Shown here in pieces: positions 45,271 to 53,956 of a DNA stretch of 64,000 bases. The notes below the pieces were generated by a model. That model was not told the DNA's origin and ran no database searches. It worked only from the letters and a program-made list of their open reading frames with translations. The first letter of the stretch is position 1. Each line of letters starts with the position of its first letter. Both the position numbers and the translations under genes were made by a program. This DNA comes from Bifidobacterium choladohabitans (GTDB taxonomy: Bacteria > Actinomycetota > Actinomycetes > Actinomycetales > Bifidobacteriaceae). Location: NCBI RefSeq assembly GCF_016102005.1, contig NZ_JACFPL010000001.1, forward strand, positions 186,001-250,000. The letters are read 5' to 3'.

Positions 45271-47928
45271 TCACGACACCCGAAGAATGCCATGCGCGCC
45301 TTTTTCGGCCAGGCTCATGACGTGATTGACTATGGAATAGTCGCCCGGCTGATCGACCTTGAGCTCGACAAATCCGCCTTGGGCCGGCAGCAGAGGAAGG
45401 ACCTGCGCTCCGGCCGATGAAGCACCGGCGGAATTCGCACCTGTGCCTCCGCCAATCAGGTAGCGGCCCTCGGTCCAGACCGCCTCGAACTGGGTTCCCA
45501 CGATATGGAAGGACAGCGGCTGGTTGGGTCCGGCATCCAGGACCCAGATGCGGACCCTTTGCCCCTTCTCCAGCTTGAGGGGGTGGGCGTCATATTGAAA
45601 GGCCCGTCCGTTGAAGGTCATGATATCCGGATTCATGGCCGCCACTTTTTCAGCATCGGCTGTCCCTCCATTGGGCCCCAGATAGATTTCGGACTGGACC
45701 AGAACATACTCCGCATTCACCGGTGGCAGGGTGCCGTCATCGACAACCACGGCCCCGTACATGCCGTTGGCTATATGGTTTGACATGGGGTCGCTGCTGC
45801 AGTGGTACATCCAAATGCCGGCCCGATCAGCGGTGAAGGTGTACAGGAGCTCCTTGCCTGGCTCTATGTTGCGCATCATGGTCTGCGGAACGGCCGGACC
45901 GGCATGAAAATCAATGGAATGACTCATGCTTCCCTTGTTTCTGATGGTTACTTCAAAGGTGTCTCCCACCCGGCCTCTGAGCACCGGACCCTGAGCCAGG
46001 GGCCGTGACCCCTTATCCCGTGGATCGCCCGCGTCGTCGAAGCTCCAGACCGTGCGCTCAAGCCCTGCCGCCACCTGCTCCTTGCGCTCTTTGACCTCCA
46101 AAGTGTACTTTCTTGTTCCAGCCTTCCCCTGATCATTCAAGGGTGGAAGAGCCGCCATGGCAGGATCGCTCTTCTCGGCCTGCGACTTGAGCTTGGCGGG
46201 TGATGGGACATGGCTTGGCGCCGCCTTCCCTAGAGAGGACTGACCTTGCTCGGCAACAGTTCCGCCCTGTGTTTCGACCTTGAGCTCCATGCCCATCTGG
46301 CGGTGTCCTGCCAAGGAGCACCAGCCCAGTGTGTCGCCCCCCAGGACTCCGACATCGACCGAGACGCTCTGGCCCACCGGAACCGACCCTGTGCTCTTGC
46401 CATTGGCGAAAACCAAGTCATGCCGCTGATCTCCGGTGTTTTGGAAATCCACAACCAGCCGGTCGCCTGCCTTGATGGTGATGACATCCGGCACAAAAGC
46501 CATCCCCTTTACCTTGATTGAAGCTCTGCTGGTGTGACCCGTCGGCTGGACGCTCTTCGACGATGCCTCCTGAATGCCTCCGGCACTGGGCGCCGCCCCG
46601 ACCGAGACGGCCAGCGTCGGCCGCAACGCCATCAAAACAACGGCGGCCACCAGGACCAGCACTGTAGCCGAGGTGGCAATCAGGTCCATCAGCAGGGCCA
46701 GGGTCCCAACATGTTCGGCTTGTGAATCCTCTGGCTGGCGCCGACGGTAGCGCTTGGATGCCAGGACCTGCTTGCCACGAGCAGCCAGGTAGACCACGGT
46801 CAGCATCATGGAGAGGATTCCCAGGACATTCAGCAGGTTCCCCGCCTTCCACAAGGGCGTATAGAGCCGGATGGCTCCCAGGAGCCTGATTAGCAAGCCA
46901 ACCTGCATAAGCGCCCAGGCACCCCAAAGGAGCGGATGAAATGGCAGAGGCCTGCGAATGACGGAGGGGACGATCATGCAGACATGGGCGATGACCATGG
47001 TCATGATAAATCCCACAGCCAGCGCGTGCAGTGCCATGTCGCCCCAGTAGGTGCTGGAATCCAGGGGTGCCAACATCCAGATGAGGGCAGCCAGAAGTCC
47101 CCAGGCGTAGGCCGATAGCATGCAGGTACCCATGAATCCTGGCAGGCCGCCATGACGGAAGGTGCCCTTGGCTACGTCGTGACTGGCCATGACCAGGAGG
47201 AGCAGACCCAGGGACAGCCCCAGAAGCGGATAGCCGACCGAAGGCGCCATGGCTTGGACCGGCAGCATCAGGACCGCCAGGAGGCTGAGTCCCAGAATCC
47301 CCGATTCAAGACGGACATCCGAAAAGACCGCCCTGGCCAGTTCCACCCGCTCACCGACGATGGTCAGAACCAGAAAGAAGAGCCAGGTCGGAGCCAGAAC
47401 CGCGGCGTCCAATCCTGCAACCCAGCCAGCGGCCCCGACCAGACCAACCAGGGATCCGAGAACCTGTATGAGCACCTCCGCAGAAGGCTGCCGACGCCAG
47501 ATGGCCAAGTACATGGCTGTCAGGACCAACATGGACAAAGTCCACGGAATGCCGCCAAAAAACTCCACTCTGACCCATGCCGGGGCAGCAGCGGGGCTCG
47601 AAACCATCAGCGACAGCAGGCAGAGCAAAGACCCCAGCAGACCCGAGGCAGGAGCGAGAAATCCCCATGTAGGTTTGCTGGATCCCCCGCTGCGGTAGGC
47701 CACTGCCCTTTCAAGACCAATGGCAGCGCCCAAAAACCCATAGACCATGAGCCCGCCGTGCAGATCAGCCAGGGGTACCTTGCCTGAGGGATGGATCAGA
47801 TCCGCGCGGATCAGCGCAGCAACAAGGCCAAGCATCGCAGCCAGGCCTGCGCCGATGAGGAGGACCATCCTGGACCTGGGCAAGGCCGTCCTGCCGCCGG
47901 ACTTGCGCATCTTCGGGTCATTGTGCAT
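45271..47928 (-). CDS. Three-module membrane copper protein: NnrS-like, cupredoxin and NirK-like two-domain copper oxidase
   Basis: 885 residues. Residues 1-440 hold about 12 membrane helices; LHGGLMVYGFLGAAIGLERA and LHALAVGFIMTMVIAHVCMI resemble NnrS. Residues about 468-552 are a cupredoxin with Cu ligands His503 (RHD), Cys537, His542, Met545. Residues about 605-885 resemble copper nitrite reductase: HSIDFH (His670, Asp673, His675), YHCSSDPMSNHIANGM (His709, Cys710, His718, Met723) and SIVNHVMSL (His869), giving type 1 and type 2 sites. The position of the second catalytic His of NirK (LIGGH) reads Gln813. It may reduce nitrite or oxidise another substrate at the outer face. It is divergent from a redox-type regulator over 58 bp holding an inverted repeat. 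Start: AAGGCGG before the ATG. Confidence 0.83.
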   Translation of the reverse strand: MHNDPKMRKSGGRTALPRSRMVLLIGAGLAAMLGLVAALIRADLIHPSGKVPLADLHGGLMVYGFLGAAIGLERAVAYRSGGSSKPTWGFLAPASGLLGSLLCLLSLMVSSPAAAPAWVRVEFFGGIPWTLSMLVLTAMYLAIWRRQPSAEVLIQVLGSLVGLVGAAGWVAGLDAAVLAPTWLFFLVLTIVGERVELARAVFSDVRLESGILGLSLLAVLMLPVQAMAPSVGYPLLGLSLGLLLLVMASHDVAKGTFRHGGLPGFMGTCMLSAYAWGLLAALIWMLAPLDSSTYWGDMALHALAVGFIMTMVIAHVCMIVPSVIRRPLPFHPLLWGAWALMQVGLLIRLLGAIRLYTPLWKAGNLLNVLGILSMMLTVVYLAARGKQVLASKRYRRRQPEDSQAEHVGTLALLMDLIATSATVLVLVAAVVLMALRPTLAVSVGAAPSAGGIQEASSKSVQPTGHTSRASIKVKGMAFVPDVITIKAGDRLVVDFQNTGDQRHDLVFANGKSTGSVPVGQSVSVDVGVLGGDTLGWCSLAGHRQMGMELKVETQGGTVAEQGQSSLGKAAPSHVPSPAKLKSQAEKSDPAMAALPPLNDQGKAGTRKYTLEVKERKEQVAAGLERTVWSFDDAGDPRDKGSRPLAQGPVLRGRVGDTFEVTIRNKGSMSHSIDFHAGPAVPQTMMRNIEPGKELLYTFTADRAGIWMYHCSSDPMSNHIANGMYGAVVVDDGTLPPVNAEYVLVQSEIYLGPNGGTADAEKVAAMNPDIMTFNGRAFQYDAHPLKLEKGQRVRIWVLDAGPNQPLSFHIVGTQFEAVWTEGRYLIGGGTGANSAGASSAGAQVLPLLPAQGGFVELKVDQPGDYSIVNHVMSLAEKGAHGILRVS

Positions 47929-47958
47929 GGGTCTGTCCGCCTTGTCCTGGTTTGATAA

Positions 47959-47982
47959 TAAATTTGATAGTTATACAATTTA
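47959..47982. promoter_or_regulatory. Inverted repeat in the divergent promoter of the copper protein and its regulator
   Basis: TAAATT-N12-AATTTA (47959-47964 and 47977-47982) in a short AT-rich 58-bp gap that must hold both promoters. It ends 4 bp before the regulator ATG, so binding would block its own start; the regulator is the obvious candidate ligand. Confidence 0.45.
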
Positions 47983-47986
47983 ATCG

Positions 47987-48739
47987 ATGAGTCAGGAAAT
48001 TCAAGCCCGTAAACAACTGGTCCAAGCCCACGGCAAGCGCAGAAGCGGTGAGGAGATCCGCTCCGCAATCTTGGATTATCTGCATATGGCGGCCGAACAG
48101 ACCGGCACAGGTCTGACCGCACAGCAGATCGGAGCTGCCTTTGGCATCCATCCGACGACCGCTCGTTTCCATCTTGAACATCTGGTCGAACAGGGCGAAG
48201 CAGTCCGCCGGAGAAACGACAGCGATGGTCAATCAGCCGGACGGGGCAGACCGCCTGTCATCTACTCCCCCACATCCACAAACCACACCCAGGAGGATAT
48301 GATCTCCTCGCTCTGCATGGCTCTGGAAACCGCCTGCCCCGATACTGGCAGTAGGGATAGGGCTGCACTGAAAGCAGGTCAGGCCTGGGGCCGTGCCCTG
48401 GCCAGACAAAGCAGGGGGAATGCAAAAAAGGGTGTGTCATCGAGCATGAAGCAGACACTGTTGAACACTTTGGCCACCCTGGGGTTTGCTCCGGTTACGG
48501 CAGAACCGGATTCAGCGAGTCTGTATCTGACCTCATGCCCCTTCTTGGACAGCGTCAACGCCCATCCCATTATCTGCACAATCCATCTGGGTATGGTCCA
48601 AGGAATCGTGGAGGGCAGCAGCAAGGCGGCCAAGGATCAAAAGGCCCGTGTATTGCTGAAACCCCTGTCATCGCCAAAAGGATGCTTCTTGAAAGTAGCG
48701 AAAGTGGACAACAAACCAAGGAGGAAAGTAAAGCAATGA
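47987..48739 (+). CDS. Winged-helix transcriptional regulator with C-terminal cysteine motif (possible Fe-S/redox sensor)
   Basis: 250 residues. N-terminal winged helix about 20-95: [36 protein letters not shown] and [14 protein letters not shown], followed by a [11 protein letters not shown] wing. A central helical part precedes a motif [26 protein letters not shown] with Cys184, Cys197 and His200. This CPF-x-P-x-C-x2-H pattern occurs in SufR-like and related regulators where it binds a metal or Fe-S cluster, so sensing of oxygen, NO or iron is plausible. The stop overlaps the ferredoxin ATG (ATGA). It is divergent from the NirK-like gene, its likely target. The exact signal is unknown. Confidence 0.75.
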   Translation: MSQEIQARKQLVQAHGKRRSGEEIRSAILDYLHMAAEQTGTGLTAQQIGAAFGIHPTTARFHLEHLVEQGEAVRRRNDSDGQSAGRGRPPVIYSPTSTNHTQEDMISSLCMALETACPDTGSRDRAALKAGQAWGRALARQSRGNAKKGVSSSMKQTLLNTLATLGFAPVTAEPDSASLYLTSCPFLDSVNAHPIICTIHLGMVQGIVEGSSKAAKDQKARVLLKPLSSPKGCFLKVAKVDNKPRRKVKQ

Positions 48740-49122
48740 CCTACGTGATTGCCCAGCCCTGCGTGGACGTCAAGGACAAGGCCTGCGTGGACGAATGCCC
48801 GGTGGATTGCATCTACGAGGGCCCCAGGAATCTATACATCAACCCCAACGAATGCATCGACTGCGGCGCCTGTGAGCCGGTCTGCCCCGTGGAGGCGATC
48901 TTCTACGAAGAGGACCTGCCAGAGGAATGGACCTGGTTCAAGGATGCCTCCGAAGACTTCTTTGCCCAGGTCGGTGATGCCGGCGGCGCCCAGGCCCGGG
49001 GACCCTATGATCACGACCATCCACAGGTCGCCGCCCTGCCCCACCAGGATAACTTCGTCTGCATCCAGGCGGAATCACGCGGCCAGCGCGCGGTCTGGGT
49101 ACGCAAGGACCAAACGGAATGA
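48736..49122 (+). CDS. fdxA: 7Fe ferredoxin (FdxA type)
   Basis: 128 residues. The N-terminal sequence [20 protein letters not shown] is that of actinobacterial FdxA. Cluster ligands: Cys9, 17, 21, 25 and Cys40, 43, 46, 50 ([16 protein letters not shown]), arranged as one 3Fe-4S and one 4Fe-4S cluster. A C-terminal tail of about 60 residues is longer than the core, as usual for this type. The ATG overlaps the regulator stop and its own stop overlaps the glycosylase ATG, indicating translational coupling. It carries electrons in the cytoplasm; the partner is not evident here. Confidence 0.93.
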   Translation: MTYVIAQPCVDVKDKACVDECPVDCIYEGPRNLYINPNECIDCGACEPVCPVEAIFYEEDLPEEWTWFKDASEDFFAQVGDAGGAQARGPYDHDHPQVAALPHQDNFVCIQAESRGQRAVWVRKDQTE

Positions 49123-49724
49123 AGGCCGGTTCAAGCCAGGACGGTCACCTGGTCTTCCCTGACTTTTTGGACCGCCCTGTGGATCAGGCCGCCCGGATGC
49201 TTCTGGGCTGCCTGATCATCCGGGACTACGAGTCGGAAGGTGAACAGGCCAGGGTTCGGATCGTGGAAACCGAGGCCTACGATCAGAATGATCCGGCCAG
49301 CCATGCCTATCGCGGGCGATCGGCCCGCAACGATGCCCTTTTCGGCCCCAGCGGACACATGTACGTCTACTTTACCTATGGAATGCACTACTGCATGAAC
49401 GTCTCCTGTCAGGAGGACGGATTCGGCGCCGGGGTACTGATTCGAGCCTGCCAGCCAGTGCAGGGTCTGGATCTTCTACGCAGCCACAGGCACGGCAGTC
49501 ACCCGGATCGGGAACTAACCAACGGCCCCGCCAAGCTCTGCCAGGCATTGGACATAGACAAGCGTAACTACGGCCATGACCTCAGGAAACCGCCCATACG
49601 CCTGGCAGCCGCAGGGCTGAATCAGGACGAGACCATCACGGCAACCCCGCGAATAGGCATCTCCCATGCCAAAGAGACCCTACGACGGTTCGTCATCACC
49701 GGTAACCGCTACCTGTCGCGATGA
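49119..49724 (+). CDS. 3-methyladenine DNA glycosylase (AAG/Mpg family)
   Basis: 201 residues. It removes alkylated or deaminated purines from [13 protein letters not shown]-like start region ([14 protein letters not shown]), [21 protein letters not shown] with the catalytic Glu/Tyr area, [20 protein letters not shown] and [15 protein letters not shown] are family hallmarks. It overlaps the ferredoxin gene by 4 bp. The operon with a redox regulator and ferredoxin suggests a role against nitrosative deamination, such as hypoxanthine repair; this is inference. It lies 45 bp from a convergent MFS gene. Confidence 0.92.
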   Translation: MKAGSSQDGHLVFPDFLDRPVDQAARMLLGCLIIRDYESEGEQARVRIVETEAYDQNDPASHAYRGRSARNDALFGPSGHMYVYFTYGMHYCMNVSCQEDGFGAGVLIRACQPVQGLDLLRSHRHGSHPDRELTNGPAKLCQALDIDKRNYGHDLRKPPIRLAAAGLNQDETITATPRIGISHAKETLRRFVITGNRYLSR

Positions 49725-49769
49725 AAGGACGGAATCCTATACTTCTGATTTCTACAGCCTAAAAGGTGG

Positions 49770-51017
49770 CTATTGCTCAATGTAGCGGGATTCAACACAG
49801 CTCTGGAAGCGGACAAGCGAGAGAATGACAGCAGCCAGCAGAGCGATGATCAGCATGCCTATGAAACTGCCTGTTACCGGATCCAGACCAAACACTGATG
49901 AAAAAGCCTTGAAGGCCCAGGTGGATGCCGTAAAACCGAGGCTGGTGGTGGCCGAAAAGATTCCCATTACCAGTGGATAGCGCTTGCGTGGAGTCAGATT
50001 GGACAGGAGGAAGGGGCAGGTAGCCATATTGATGGCACTGCCCGAACCAACCAAAAAGGCCGATAAACAAACCAGCGGGAAGGAGCGGGTGGTCAGGAAG
50101 AGCAGGGCACCCAGGGCCATCAGAAGGAAGGCGACCGGAATGGTCCATTGTCGACAAATCCGCTTGATGGCGTTGATGCTAAGCCCGATGACGACCGAGG
50201 AACCCGTGTTGAACATCAGGGCCACCCCGGCTGCGCTGGTGCCGCCCAGACCGTACTTGGCTATGTAGACCGCGAGCTTGTTGTACAGGACCGCGACCAG
50301 GAAAATGCTCAGAAACCCGATGAGAATACAGGAAATTGTAGCCCACCAGCATTGTCCTCTTTTCTGGGAGCACGATGCCTTAGAACCTACGGCCTTTTCC
50401 GACTCCTCCTCGACGGCACCGACACCGGGGACCATGAAGATGACCAAGACCAGGGCAGGCAAGGCCAGGAAATAGAGCCAATAGTTGTGCAGCCATCCTC
50501 CCTTGGCCAGAACACCACCCAGAGCAAAAACCAGCATGGAAGAGCCATCCTGAACAGCCAAGACCAGCCCCATCAGCGCCGCCAACTTCTTCCCGCGGAA
50601 GAACCTGGCCGACAGACTGGGGAGAACAGTAGTGGCGATACCTACGCCGAACCCGACGACCAGAGCGAACAGGAGCAGCTGGCTTACGCTGCTGTGCACG
50701 AAAAGGGGCATCAAGCCACCCAGTGCGACACACAGGCAGCTGATGCAGCCGGCGGTTCTGAAACTCATTCTGGTCAAGAGCTGACCGAATAAAAGGGCGG
50801 AAACTATGGCAGCCGAAGAGCCGATGGAAACCACCGACTCAACGGTGGAAGGATCAGCATGAGGAAAGGATGCCTGAATGGCCGCTACGGAAGGGGAGAT
50901 AATGGAGTCAAACCGCGACATGACGGCCAAGGCCATGATTCCGACCAGAACCCCAAGATTCCGTCTGGCCAATACCCCTGTGTCCTTGGACTTAGACGTG
51001 CCTTGGGCCGGTTCCAT
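49770..51017 (-). CDS. MFS transporter
   Basis: 415 residues, 12 predicted membrane segments. The N-half motif MSRFDSIISPSVAAIQASFP fits the first helix/loop of MFS, with SALLFGQLLTRMSFRTAG as the A-like loop. A polar central loop (EEESEKAVGSKASCSQKRGQ) divides two six-helix halves. Substrate is unknown. It is 54 bp from the SLC13-like gene on the same strand, so the two may be co-transcribed. Confidence 0.82.
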   Translation of the reverse strand: MEPAQGTSKSKDTGVLARRNLGVLVGIMALAVMSRFDSIISPSVAAIQASFPHADPSTVESVVSIGSSAAIVSALLFGQLLTRMSFRTAGCISCLCVALGGLMPLFVHSSVSQLLLFALVVGFGVGIATTVLPSLSARFFRGKKLAALMGLVLAVQDGSSMLVFALGGVLAKGGWLHNYWLYFLALPALVLVIFMVPGVGAVEEESEKAVGSKASCSQKRGQCWWATISCILIGFLSIFLVAVLYNKLAVYIAKYGLGGTSAAGVALMFNTGSSVVIGLSINAIKRICRQWTIPVAFLLMALGALLFLTTRSFPLVCLSAFLVGSGSAINMATCPFLLSNLTPRKRYPLVMGIFSATTSLGFTASTWAFKAFSSVFGLDPVTGSFIGMLIIALLAAVILSLVRFQSCVESRYIEQ

Positions 51018-51071
51018 CGTTCTTGCCTCCTTCTCAATATCAGCGGCACCATTTGGTTGATGGAGGGCAGT

Positions 51072-52253
51072 CTACTCCAGCAGCAGAGCCATGCCAACCA
51101 AAACAACCAGGAAAAGCATATTAAGTGATGTATAGATCTTCAGATAATCGCCCTTCCTGTCAGGATACTGCTTGACTACAGCCTTGTAGGAGATCAGCGA
51201 GGCCATTGAAGCGACCAGGGTTCCGAGCCCGCCCAGGTTGGTGCCCAGAATGATCGAGCGCCAGGCTGTCGAAAAACCTGAGACCAGGAGGGCTGTGGGC
51301 ACATTGCTGATGACCTGGCTGCACAGGACCGAGGTAATCAGAGGGTGGATATTGACCAGACCACTGACCAGATTATAAAACTGGGGAATCCTTCTGGCAT
51401 TGCCGATGAAAATGAAGAAAGCCACGAAGGTCAGCAGCAGTCCCCAATCCACATGAAGATAGACCCGCCTGTCGCAGATCAGAAAGGTCACCGCTACCAC
51501 CAGGACCATGGCCCACTGGGGAATCAGCTTGGCCACACCCAGCAGGCAAACAAGGAAAAGGAATAGATAGAGGGTGATGCGCCATCCGCTGGACCGCTGC
51601 ATCTCCTTCACCTGAGGCTGTATCCCCTCCTCCCTGGGTGCTAGTATGCTGCGGCGAATCTGCTGCGGATCCATCCCCTCGAACTTGTTCAGATGCTGAT
51701 TCCTGAAGGCGAACCAGCAGCACAGGAAGAGCATCAGGGCTGCAGCCAGGGCGTAAGGGGCCATGAGGAGCAGGAATTCACCAGTAGGCATCTCGGAGCG
51801 GGCCTTGAGATATAAGTTGTGAGCGTTGCCGATGGGGGTCAGCATGCTGCCTACATTGGCACCCAGGGTCATCAGGGTGACGATCAGCAGGGCATGGTTT
51901 TCCAGACCAGCCATGATGAGAACAGCGATGGCAAAAGGCACGAAAGTAACCAGGGCCACATCATTCGTGATGAACATACTGGAGAAGAAAGGCAGAGAAA
52001 CCAGGACCAAGGCCAGGCCCCGCACCGAGCGGACACGACTCAGCAGGCCGGCTCCGATGGCATGGAAGACCCCGATGCGCTGAAATCCGCAAACCACCAT
52101 CATCAGGGATCCCAGCTGGGTGAGGGTATTGACGTGGATGTAACCCAGATATTGCCGGTCGGGAGGAATGAGGATGCAGGATACGAGAGCGATGACTGCA
52201 GCGACGACCAGGACGGTCTCGTTTTTCAGCAGTCCGATCACCCGATGTTGCAT
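51072..52253 (-). CDS. SLC13/ArsB-like ion transporter family permease
   Basis: 393 residues from the ATG at 52253 (GGAGG 5 nt upstream). About 10-11 helices. The motif SSMFITNDVALVTFVPFAIA and the repeat-like LGANVGSMLTPIGNAHNLYL are typical of the ion-transporter superfamily (ArsB, CitT, NhaD) where these hairpins bind the substrate ion. The basic central loop is FAFRNQHLNKFEG and neighbours. The substrate could be a dicarboxylate, sulfate, arsenite or sodium; sequence does not decide it. Confidence 0.82.
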   Translation of the reverse strand: MQHRVIGLLKNETVLVVAAVIALVSCILIPPDRQYLGYIHVNTLTQLGSLMMVVCGFQRIGVFHAIGAGLLSRVRSVRGLALVLVSLPFFSSMFITNDVALVTFVPFAIAVLIMAGLENHALLIVTLMTLGANVGSMLTPIGNAHNLYLKARSEMPTGEFLLLMAPYALAAALMLFLCCWFAFRNQHLNKFEGMDPQQIRRSILAPREEGIQPQVKEMQRSSGWRITLYLFLFLVCLLGVAKLIPQWAMVLVVAVTFLICDRRVYLHVDWGLLLTFVAFFIFIGNARRIPQFYNLVSGLVNIHPLITSVLCSQVISNVPTALLVSGFSTAWRSIILGTNLGGLGTLVASMASLISYKAVVKQYPDRKGDYLKIYTSLNMLFLVVLVGMALLLE

Positions 52254-52407
52254 GGTCACCTCCGGCGAACGAATTCCTCACTTAGTTTACGCGCCGGCCC
52301 ATGGCTTACAGGACCTCTCCTGGCGCTATTTTCCGCTGCTGAGCCTACGGTCGGAACACTTGCGAGCTACTGGCTGCTAGCCTGTCCCGCCCCGACTTTT
52401 GCCCTTG

Positions 52408-52439
52408 GTCGGATACGCATAAAGTCGGATGCCCGTAAA
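52408..52439. repeat. Two tandem 16-bp imperfect direct repeats
   Basis: GTCGGATACGCATAAA and GTCGGATGCCCGTAAA are adjacent (52408-52423, 52424-52439), differing at three positions. They lie in the 245-bp gap downstream of the MFS gene and upstream of the SLC13-like gene, so they may be operators or a promoter element. No gene was seen in this gap. Confidence 0.5.
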
Positions 52440-52448
52440 GCATGGAAA

Positions 52449-52484
52449 GGGGACCCGCGGATAGGTTGTATTCGCAGGGCCCCC
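52449..52484 (-). terminator. Hairpin after the MFS gene
   Basis: GGGG-CCC-GCG pairs with CGC-GGG-CCCC across a 13-nt loop, with an A-C mismatch and a bulged A, 15 bp downstream of the MFS stop at 52499. Read on the minus strand it is followed by CCTTTCC. Moderately terminator-like. Confidence 0.4.
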
Positions 52485-52498
52485 ATCAGTTGTCAATA

Positions 52499-53956
52499 TT
52501 ACTTGTCGTCCATTCGTTCCGGATCGGGGATCAGATAGGACAGAGCCAGGGCAATCAGCACCAGCACGCCGCCGCCGATCATGGCCGCCACATAGCCGGT
52601 ACGGGCTCCACCGGAAGCCGCCAAGCCGCTCATGAATGCATAGAGGACCGCATAGCTCAGGCCTGAGCCCAGGTTGAAGGCTCCGGCGTTGAGTCCCGGC
52701 AGATACCCGGTGTTGTCCGAAGGAGACAGAACCACGCCCAGCCCGTTGAGCATGATGTTGGCCGTCCCCGCATAGGAAACGCCCAGGATCAGGGAGAGGA
52801 GCACCAGGCTCCAGATGCTGGGCACCAGGCATACGTAGATGCCGAAGACCAGTCCCAGCACGCTGACCAGCTGACCCACCCTCAGAACCTTGAGGTAGCC
52901 GAAGCGCGAGGCCAGCATCCCGGCAACCGGGCCAAAGACCAGGCCAACCAGGGCGTATGGAGTCAGCGTCGCGAAGGAGACGATACTGGCCTTCAAGCCG
53001 ACGCCGACCTCGCCATCCTGAGCAAGCGCCGGAACGATCCCGTTCATGATGGCGAAGACGCCGACCATGGTGGTCAGAGTCGTCAGCAGAAGGCCCCAGG
53101 TGCGCCGCTGCTTGAGGTAGGTGGTGGTGACCATGGGTGCCGACGTGGTGCTCTCGACTTTCCAGAAAATCATGAAGAAGACCGCAGCCACCAGGATCTC
53201 GACGATCACCAGGATCCAGCGCGCCTGGGCCAACTTCTCGACCTCATTGATGGCCAAGTAGGCCGCCAGGAAGGCGATGCAGAGGAAGACCACACCGGCC
53301 CAGTCCATGCGGGGACGATCGTCTGCATAGCTCTCACGGGCGAAGAGGGCCACCAGGAGTACGGCGATCACGGCGATGGCCACCATGAACCAGAAGACCG
53401 AGCGGAAGCCAAAGGTGCCGGCCAGCCAACCGCCCAGGATGGCATCCACGCCGCCGATGCCGCCGTTGACCGCCGTCAAAATGGCCATAAGCTTGGCGTA
53501 TCGGGCCTCATCGGTCACCTCTGCATGCAGCATGATCAGGGTCATGGGCACGACCGGACCGGCAACCCCCTGAATGACGCGCCCAATCATGAGCACCGTC
53601 ACATTGGGAGCCAAAGCGGAGACCACGCATCCCAGCGCCGTAAGGCTCAGCATGCCCAGCAGTACTTTCTTGCGGCCGGCCAGATCGCCCAGCCGAGGCA
53701 GGAAGAGGGAGAAGACCGCACAGGAGGTGAAGAACACCGTCTGGGTCAGACCGATGCTGGAGCTGCTGGCATTGAGCTCGGTCCCCATGGTCGTCAGGGC
53801 CGGCGACAGCATGGAGGCGTTGAGCTGGAAGGCGAAGACGGCAGCCATCAGGGCCGTCATCAAGGCGACGATGGAAGAGCCTGAGCCGCCACCGGTCGTG
53901 GCAGCGGGCTTGTCGGTCTTGGAAGCGTTTGTGTTCGAAGCCTTCATCGATCTCAT
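52499..53956 (-). CDS. MFS transporter, drug:H+ antiporter-like, coupled to a nucleoside hydrolase
   Basis: 485 residues from the ATG at 53956, overlapping the nucleoside hydrolase stop by 4 bp; the frame runs open farther upstream but lies inside that gene. A glycine/serine-rich N-terminal tail (ATTGGGSGS) is followed by about 14 helices (VALMTALMAAVFAFQLNASM; FLPRLGDLAGRKKVLLGML as motif A). The long first-half loop has FARESYADDRPRMDWAGVVF. DHA2-like layout suggests a drug exporter by family, but the operon with a ribonucleoside hydrolase suggests a nucleoside or base carrier. Neither is certain. Confidence 0.82.
   Translation of the reverse strand: MRSMKASNTNASKTDKPAATTGGGSGSSIVALMTALMAAVFAFQLNASMLSPALTTMGTELNASSSSIGLTQTVFFTSCAVFSLFLPRLGDLAGRKKVLLGMLSLTALGCVVSALAPNVTVLMIGRVIQGVAGPVVPMTLIMLHAEVTDEARYAKLMAILTAVNGGIGGVDAILGGWLAGTFGFRSVFWFMVAIAVIAVLLVALFARESYADDRPRMDWAGVVFLCIAFLAAYLAINEVEKLAQARWILVIVEILVAAVFFMIFWKVESTTSAPMVTTTYLKQRRTWGLLLTTLTTMVGVFAIMNGIVPALAQDGEVGVGLKASIVSFATLTPYALVGLVFGPVAGMLASRFGYLKVLRVGQLVSVLGLVFGIYVCLVPSIWSLVLLSLILGVSYAGTANIMLNGLGVVLSPSDNTGYLPGLNAGAFNLGSGLSYAVLYAFMSGLAASGGARTGYVAAMIGGGVLVLIALALSYLIPDPERMDDK

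Noticed and set aside
47152-47787. 211-codon plus-strand frame opposite the NnrS-like domain
   Set aside because: It is Q/R/P-rich with no hydrophobic core or motif, and it is antisense to clear membrane helices of the copper protein.
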